9,671 nt of DNA from Candidatus Thioglobus vulcanius. Lineage in GTDB: Bacteria > Pseudomonadota > Gammaproteobacteria > PS1 > Pseudothioglobaceae. Position 1 is the first letter of the stretch. Every line of letters begins with the position of its first letter. A program made the position numbers and the translations under genes. Shown piece after piece: positions 6,183 to 9,671 of this stretch. Location of the stretch: contig CAJVCJ010000022.1 in the NCBI GenBank assembly GCA_910595855.1, positions 1-9,671 of the forward strand. The letters run 5' to 3'. The notes under the pieces are model-generated. The model did no database searches, was not told where the DNA came from, and saw nothing but the letters and a program-made list of their open reading frames with translations.

Positions 6183-6291
6183 GGCAGCACCTAGAATAAC
6201 ATCCAACACATGAAAAAACTACTACCGTTGCTTCCTTCCGGATCTGGCGGGGTTTGTAATCATTCATTGAAGGCGCACCCTAAGCGCTACC
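6183..6291 (-). ncRNA. ffs: signal recognition particle 4.5S RNA
   Basis: On the minus strand the sequence holds the SRP domain IV core CCGGAAGGAAGCA: a GGAA tetraloop with the conserved internal-loop bases on either side (CCAGAUCC before it, AGCA after it) that bind Ffh. The ends pair in a 12-bp helix: GGUAGCGCUUAG (from 6291) with CUAGGUGCUGCC (ending at 6183), with a few G-U pairs. That fixes a length of about 109 nt, against 114 for E. coli 4.5S RNA. The small form without an Alu domain fits a gammaproteobacterium. It lies 23 bases before the dnaX start on the same strand, with UUUU just after the 3' end but no independent terminator, so some transcripts may continue into dnaX. Confidence 0.95.
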
Positions 6292-6298
6292 AAAATTT

Positions 6299-6304
6299 AT
6301 TTTA
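6299..6304 (-). promoter_or_regulatory. -10 hexamer, candidate ffs promoter
   Basis: TAAAAT on the minus strand, with seven bases between it and the 5' end predicted from the RNA's terminal helix (6291). That is the standard spacing. No clear -35 sits 16-18 bases upstream; two TTGAAA-like direct repeats (6326-6332 and 6335-6341) lie too far away to serve as one. The same promoter may also supply dnaX-ybaB-recR. Confidence 0.45.
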
Positions 6305-6460
6305 CGCGAATTGAGTGCTGAAATTTTTCAATTATTTCAATCATTAAAATAAAAAAATAGCAAATAATGAAAATGACATATTAAATCAAATTGGCATGTT
6401 AATTTTTGAATTTATTTTGTATAAAGCCCGTTAAAACGACTTTAAATAGCTTTTTTTTTG

Positions 6461-6494
6461 AGAAAAGCATTGTTAGCAGGCTTAATAAGCAATG
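6461..6494 (-). terminator. weak candidate terminator of the murU operon
   Basis: Read on the minus strand, CAUUGCUUA (from 6494) pairs with UAACAAUG (ending 6468) as an eight-pair stem with one bulged base and a ten-base loop, followed at once by CUUUUCU. It lies about 62 bases beyond the murU stop. The stem is AU-rich and would be weak, so the call is tentative. Confidence 0.33.
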
Positions 6495-6555
6495 GAATGA
6501 GGATTTACAGTTTTATTTTTAAAGAATTTTAGAATTTTTACGAATGAATGGTTTT

Positions 6556-7248
6556 TTAGGTGTTATTAGCCTTTTCTAAGCGCTCAGGCGTGCCAATATC
6601 TTGCCAATAGCCTTGATGATGTTCGCCACTGAGTTGATTGTTATCAATTGCTTCTTTTAGCAAAGGATAAAGCGCTAGCTTGCCTTGGACTTGTAGGTGA
6701 TTTTTGAAAAAATCAGGATGATATATACCAATGCCTGAAAAAGTTAAGCTTTTATCTTTTATCAGTGTAATTCTTTGATTATCTATAAGAGTGAAATCAC
6801 CTTCTGGATTATGATCAGGATTGTTAATTAATGCCAAATGGGCAAGTGAGCCTGTTGGTACGCTTAATTTTGATAAATCATAATCACATAAAACATCAGA
6901 ATTAATCACTATAAAGGGCTGACTTTCTAATCCTTCTAGAGGATTGCCATTTGACACCAATAGTGGTAGTGCCTTAATAATGCCGCCAGCAGTTTCTAAC
7001 GCATCTGATGATTCATCACTGTAAGTGATATTAACACCAAAATTTTCCCCATTTTTTAAGTGCGCTTTAATTTGCTCGCCAAGATATGAAATGTTGATGA
7101 CAATATCGGTAATATCAGCTCTTTTGAGTGCGTTAATTGCATGTTCAATCAGTGCAATTCCTTTGACTTTAATCAGTGGTTTTGGGGTATTTTTGGTAAG
7201 TGGCATCATGCGCTCACCTCTGCCAGCGGCAAGAATCATCGCCTTCAC
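6556..7248 (-). CDS. murU: N-acetylmuramate alpha-1-phosphate uridylyltransferase
   Basis: A 230-residue nucleotidyltransferase matching Pseudomonas MurU (223) throughout: MKAMILAAGRGERMMPLT with the LAAGxGxRM nucleotide signature, TPKPLIKV, ETAGGIIKALPLL, VINSDVLCDYD with the metal-binding aspartate, NPDHNPEGDF, FSGIGIYHP, and GEHHQGYWQDIGTPERL. It joins MurNAc-1-phosphate to UTP, giving UDP-MurNAc, so recycled muramic acid skips de novo synthesis and the fosfomycin target MurA. The start is GTG at 7248, overlapping the amgK stop as GTGA, with AAGG upstream as a ribosome site. Its partner kinase is the gene just before it, which strongly supports the function over other sugar nucleotidyltransferases. 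Confidence 0.94.
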   Translation of the reverse strand: MKAMILAAGRGERMMPLTKNTPKPLIKVKGIALIEHAINALKRADITDIVINISYLGEQIKAHLKNGENFGVNITYSDESSDALETAGGIIKALPLLVSNGNPLEGLESQPFIVINSDVLCDYDLSKLSVPTGSLAHLALINNPDHNPEGDFTLIDNQRITLIKDKSLTFSGIGIYHPDFFKNHLQVQGKLALYPLLKEAIDNNQLSGEHHQGYWQDIGTPERLEKANNT

Positions 7249-8177
7249 AAAAGCACCTTTAAAAATGCAAACTCAGGATATTTATCAGCCATTTGTAAGG
7301 TGTACTTCTTAACCAAAGGAATGTTATCTAAATACTGATTTTTTCCATCACGTAGCGATAGACGCTTAAAAATTCCTAAAATTTTAAGATGGCGTTGTAA
7401 ACCCATGAGATCGAATTGTTTTTCAAATTCATTAAAGCTGCTAGTGTTATTTGTTTGGGTGTGATAATAATCCAGTAGGGTGGTTAAATCATGCTGATCA
7501 AGCTCAAAATAAGCATCTTTAAGTAGTGATGCTAAATCGTAGGTGTTTGAACCAATGACTGCATCCTGAAAGTCAATCACTGAAATGTTGTTATTGGTGA
7601 TCATTAGATTTCTACAGTGGTAATCACGGTGAACAAAAACCTGTGGTGAGTTAAGTGAGTTTTGCACTAATTGATCAAATAGTTGGTGTAATTTGTCCAG
7701 CGATTGTTGATTGGTATTTTTTGGTAAATACCAATCAATCAACAGGTTTAATTCGGTTGTTAATAGTGCTTCATCATATTGGCTTAGCGTTTGATCTTGT
7801 AAATCAATTGCTTGAATCTTAATTAATTCGTCAATCGCCAGTTTGTATAATGCTAGTTTATTAGACTTATTAAGTGCCTGTAGAAAGGTTTTGCTACCTA
7901 AATCTTCAATTAGCAAGAAGCCAAGATCTAAATCTTTGTCAATAATTTTTGGCGCATGAATGTTATTATTGCGTAACAATTCAGCAATTTCTACAAATCG
8001 TTCAGAGTTTTCTTTTTCAGGCGGCGCATCCATTGCAATGAAAGAGAGGTTGCTACGCTCAATACGAAAATATCGACGAAAACTAGCATCGTCACTTGCT
8101 GTTGACAGTGTGAAGTTAGCATCATCAAAGAAGATTTCTAGCCAATCTTCTAGTTGGTCTAATCTTAAATCATACAT
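7245..8177 (-). CDS. amgK: N-acetylmuramate/N-acetylglucosamine anomeric kinase
   Basis: A 310-residue aminoglycoside-phosphotransferase-fold kinase of the AmgK family. It shows the family block SDDASFRRYFRIE (28-40) followed by FIAMDAPPEKENSERF (47-61), the hinge-side GFLLIEDLGSKTFL (86-99), the catalytic loop HRDYHCRNLM (183-192, Asp185 and Asn190) and the metal-binding DFQDAVIG (202-209). AmgK phosphorylates MurNAc at C1, giving the alpha-1-phosphate used by MurU. Both act in the cytosol after MurNAc is freed from anhydro-muropeptides. It overlaps dat upstream by eight bases and murU downstream by four, so the genes are translated as one unit. Confidence 0.93.
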   Translation of the reverse strand: MYDLRLDQLEDWLEIFFDDANFTLSTASDDASFRRYFRIERSNLSFIAMDAPPEKENSERFVEIAELLRNNNIHAPKIIDKDLDLGFLLIEDLGSKTFLQALNKSNKLALYKLAIDELIKIQAIDLQDQTLSQYDEALLTTELNLLIDWYLPKNTNQQSLDKLHQLFDQLVQNSLNSPQVFVHRDYHCRNLMITNNNISVIDFQDAVIGSNTYDLASLLKDAYFELDQHDLTTLLDYYHTQTNNTSSFNEFEKQFDLMGLQRHLKILGIFKRLSLRDGKNQYLDNIPLVKKYTLQMADKYPEFAFLKVLL

Positions 8178-9003
8178 GCTTTAAACCTTGGTAATAATCA
8201 TATACTTGTGGCCAATGTTTACCGATTACACCATTGTTAATTAATTGATTATCAACCTGAACAATGGGCATTACCTCACGGGTTGAGCTGGAGATCCACA
8301 CTTCATCGGCTGATAAAAGTTCAGTCAATGTCAGTGCAGACTCATTAATGCTTAAATGACAGTGTTTGGCGCTTTCTAGTACCAAATCACGAGTAATACC
8401 AGATAGGATGTGGTTGCCTGTTGGATGGGTAAATAGCACATTATCTTTAACAATAAAGACATTAGAGGTAGCGCCTTCGGTAATCAGCTGATCACGATGG
8501 AGAATAACTTCTTCGACCTGATTTTGTTTGGCTTGTTGTGAGTACATGATATTGGCCAACAAAGAGGTGGATTTAATATCACAACGTTGCCAACGAAAAT
8601 CAGGCTGACTCATGGCTCGATAACCTATTTCAAGTTCAGTTTTAGTTTTAGGCGTTAAAGGGCTTGATTCAATAAAAACTGTTGGACTAAGTGTATCAAA
8701 ACTGTGCTTTCTGCTAACATCCGCACCACGACTTATTTGCAAATAAAGTGATTGACTAGACTCTGATGAAAAACCTAGTAACTCATGCAATATTTCACGC
8801 CATTGTTGCGGTGAGTAAGGGTTGTTAATTTGTACTGAATTAAGGCTATTTTGCAAGCGTTCAAGATGCTCATCAAGGCGAAAAATCTTCCCAGAATAAA
8901 CTGGAATAACTTCATAGACACCATCGCCAAATAAAAAGCCCCTGTCCATGACAGAGACTTGAGCTTGTTCTTTGGGAATAAATTCGCCGTTAAGGTAGAC
9001 CAT
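8170..9003 (-). CDS. dat: D-amino-acid (D-alanine) transaminase
   Basis: A 277-residue fold-type IV PLP enzyme. Lys144 in CDIKSTSLLANI is the PLP lysine, Glu176 in ITEGATSNVF holds the cofactor nitrogen, and SGITR (201-205) belongs to the phosphate cup. MDRGFLFGDGVYE (19-31) and Arg98-x-His100 in SRGADVSRKH match the substrate carboxylate trap of Bacillus D-amino-acid transaminase, with the same residue numbers for Arg and His; branched-chain and aminodeoxychorismate relatives lack this trap. The reaction is D-alanine + 2-oxoglutarate to pyruvate + D-glutamate. It starts one base into the dac stop (TAATG) and overlaps amgK, so it can use D-alanine recovered after carboxypeptidase action and provide D-glutamate for wall synthesis. 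Confidence 0.9.
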   Translation of the reverse strand: MVYLNGEFIPKEQAQVSVMDRGFLFGDGVYEVIPVYSGKIFRLDEHLERLQNSLNSVQINNPYSPQQWREILHELLGFSSESSQSLYLQISRGADVSRKHSFDTLSPTVFIESSPLTPKTKTELEIGYRAMSQPDFRWQRCDIKSTSLLANIMYSQQAKQNQVEEVILHRDQLITEGATSNVFIVKDNVLFTHPTGNHILSGITRDLVLESAKHCHLSINESALTLTELLSADEVWISSSTREVMPIVQVDNQLINNGVIGKHWPQVYDYYQGLKHV

Positions 9004-9671
9004 TAAAGCCCAACTTTCTCCAACATACGCGAGAAAAATCCTGCTTGCTCTGCATCCTCTAGGGCGATTAAAGGAATCTTAGCAGTAGTCTTTCCTTCAA
9101 ATTGAATTAGAAGGCTGCCAATTTTATCACCCTTGCTGATTGGTGCTGATAGGTCGCTATTAAGTTGGATAACTTGATCAGATAATTTAAATTGTCCACG
9201 AGCTAGAGTAAAGCTTGCCTCTCCAACAGAGCCAACTTTTAACGTGTCTTCTGTAGCGCTAGAAATGGGAACTTGTTTAGTAAAGTCTTTTAGGGTTTGA
9301 GTTTCAAAAAATCTAAAACCATAGTCTAGGATTTTTTGAGTTTGAGAGGTTCTTGCTTCTACGCCAGTTGACCCAAGCACAACTGAAACTAGGCGCATAT
9401 TTACACGGTTAGCACTAGCGACAAGATTGTAGCCTGCTTTTTTGGTGAAGCCTGTTTTAAGCCCATCAACGGTATGATCACTCCAAAGTAGCCTGTTACG
9501 ATTACGTTGCTTGATGCCGTGGTAAGTAAATTCTTTTTGTGAATACCATGGGTAGAATTGAGGGAAATCACGAATAGTTGCTGCAGCTAAAATAGCCATA
9601 TCTGCAGCAGTAGTGTGTTGATCAGCATGTGGCAAACCTGAAGCATTTTCAAAACGTGAATTTTTCATACC
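9003..9671 (-). CDS. dacA: D-alanyl-D-alanine carboxypeptidase (PBP5/6 type), N-terminal part outside window
   Basis: The frame is open to the window edge; the ATG at 9668 is internal, corresponding to LGMKNSRFENASGLP in the family. The third penicillin-binding motif is present as DGLKTGFTKKAGYNL (KTG about 71 residues from that Met); the SxxK and SxN motifs and the signal peptide are outside. After the peptidase domain comes the beta-rich PBP5 C-terminal domain (about LKDFTKQVPIS to TAKIPLIAL), then EQAGFFSRMLEKVGL, the start of an amphipathic membrane-anchoring helix that is short. The enzyme removes the terminal D-alanine from peptidoglycan pentapeptides at the periplasmic face of the membrane. 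I cannot tell dacA from dacC with the fragment; the symbol is the generic one. Confidence 0.93.
   Translation of the reverse strand, partial: GMKNSRFENASGLPHADQHTTAADMAILAAATIRDFPQFYPWYSQKEFTYHGIKQRNRNRLLWSDHTVDGLKTGFTKKAGYNLVASANRVNMRLVSVVLGSTGVEARTSQTQKILDYGFRFFETQTLKDFTKQVPISSATEDTLKVGSVGEASFTLARGQFKLSDQVIQLNSDLSAPISKGDKIGSLLIQFEGKTTAKIPLIALEDAEQAGFFSRMLEKVGL

Larger units (their letters stand above)
6292..6555. other. AT-rich intergenic spacer between murU and ffs
   Basis: About 264 bases with no convincing gene on either strand. On the minus strand it should hold the end of the dac-dat-amgK-murU transcript and the ffs promoter. It contains a T9 run (6451-6459), a weak dyad around CGTTAAAACG (6429-6438), and the CATTGTTA/TAAGCAATG hairpin annotated separately. 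I see no tRNA-like, riboswitch-like or repeat structure. Confidence 0.6.

Noticed and set aside
6420..6459. Dyad around CGTTAAAACG followed by a T9 run as a plus-strand terminator
   Set aside because: No plus-strand gene leads into it, the stem is short with mismatches, and the T run is separated from it.
7025..7338. Two plus-strand ORFs antisense to murU and amgK
   Set aside because: Shadows of well-matched genes; hydrophobic stretches are the complement of charged codons, not membrane proteins.

Overview
The window looks like a chromosomal segment of an AT-rich gammaproteobacterium. GloA, RecR, MurU, AmgK, UmuC and a Rof-type protein all read as gammaproteobacterial, and genes are tightly packed with many 1-8 base overlaps. 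The combination would fit the sulfur-oxidising SUP05/Thioglobus/Ruthia neighbourhood, but that placement is inference from gene content and base composition, not something I could test. I see no insertion sequence, tRNA, CRISPR array or prophage gene.

Plus strand, 1-2518: the end of a GIY-YIG (UPF0213-type) protein overlaps by four bases a small Rof-like gene (Rho inhibitor family). Then come umuD and umuC, encoding DNA polymerase V, and a 71-residue orphan gene. umuD is an unusual long form: its cleavage site and Ser/Lys dyad match E. coli UmuD in spacing, but about 55 extra residues precede them. Its start codon sits at the edge of a near-perfect 27-bp palindrome that also encloses an extended -10 promoter. 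The likely transcript start coincides with the ATG, so the mRNA may be leaderless and the palindrome may be an operator.

Middle, 2520-3566: a class I SAM-dependent methyltransferase (minus) and gloA, glyoxalase I (plus), diverge from a 48-bp spacer holding two opposed TATAAT hexamers.

Minus strand, 3617-6291: the SRP 4.5S RNA gene (ffs), dnaX, ybaB and recR lie in transcription order, a linkage also known from Bacillus (scr-dnaX-yaaK-recR). dnaX carries a run of nine A residues just after the ATPase/clamp-loader core, with stop codons soon after in both other frames, the arrangement expected for making a short gamma form beside full-length tau. An AT-rich spacer of about 260 bp follows, probably holding the ffs promoter and the end of the next operon.

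Minus strand, 6556-9671: an overlapping cell-wall operon in the order dac (D,D-carboxypeptidase, cut by the window end), dat (D-amino-acid transaminase), amgK and murU. Together these trim D-alanine from peptidoglycan, convert D-alanine to D-glutamate, and salvage N-acetylmuramate to UDP-MurNAc.

The two observations most worth follow-up are the umuD palindrome with the long UmuD N-terminus, and the A9 slippage site in dnaX.
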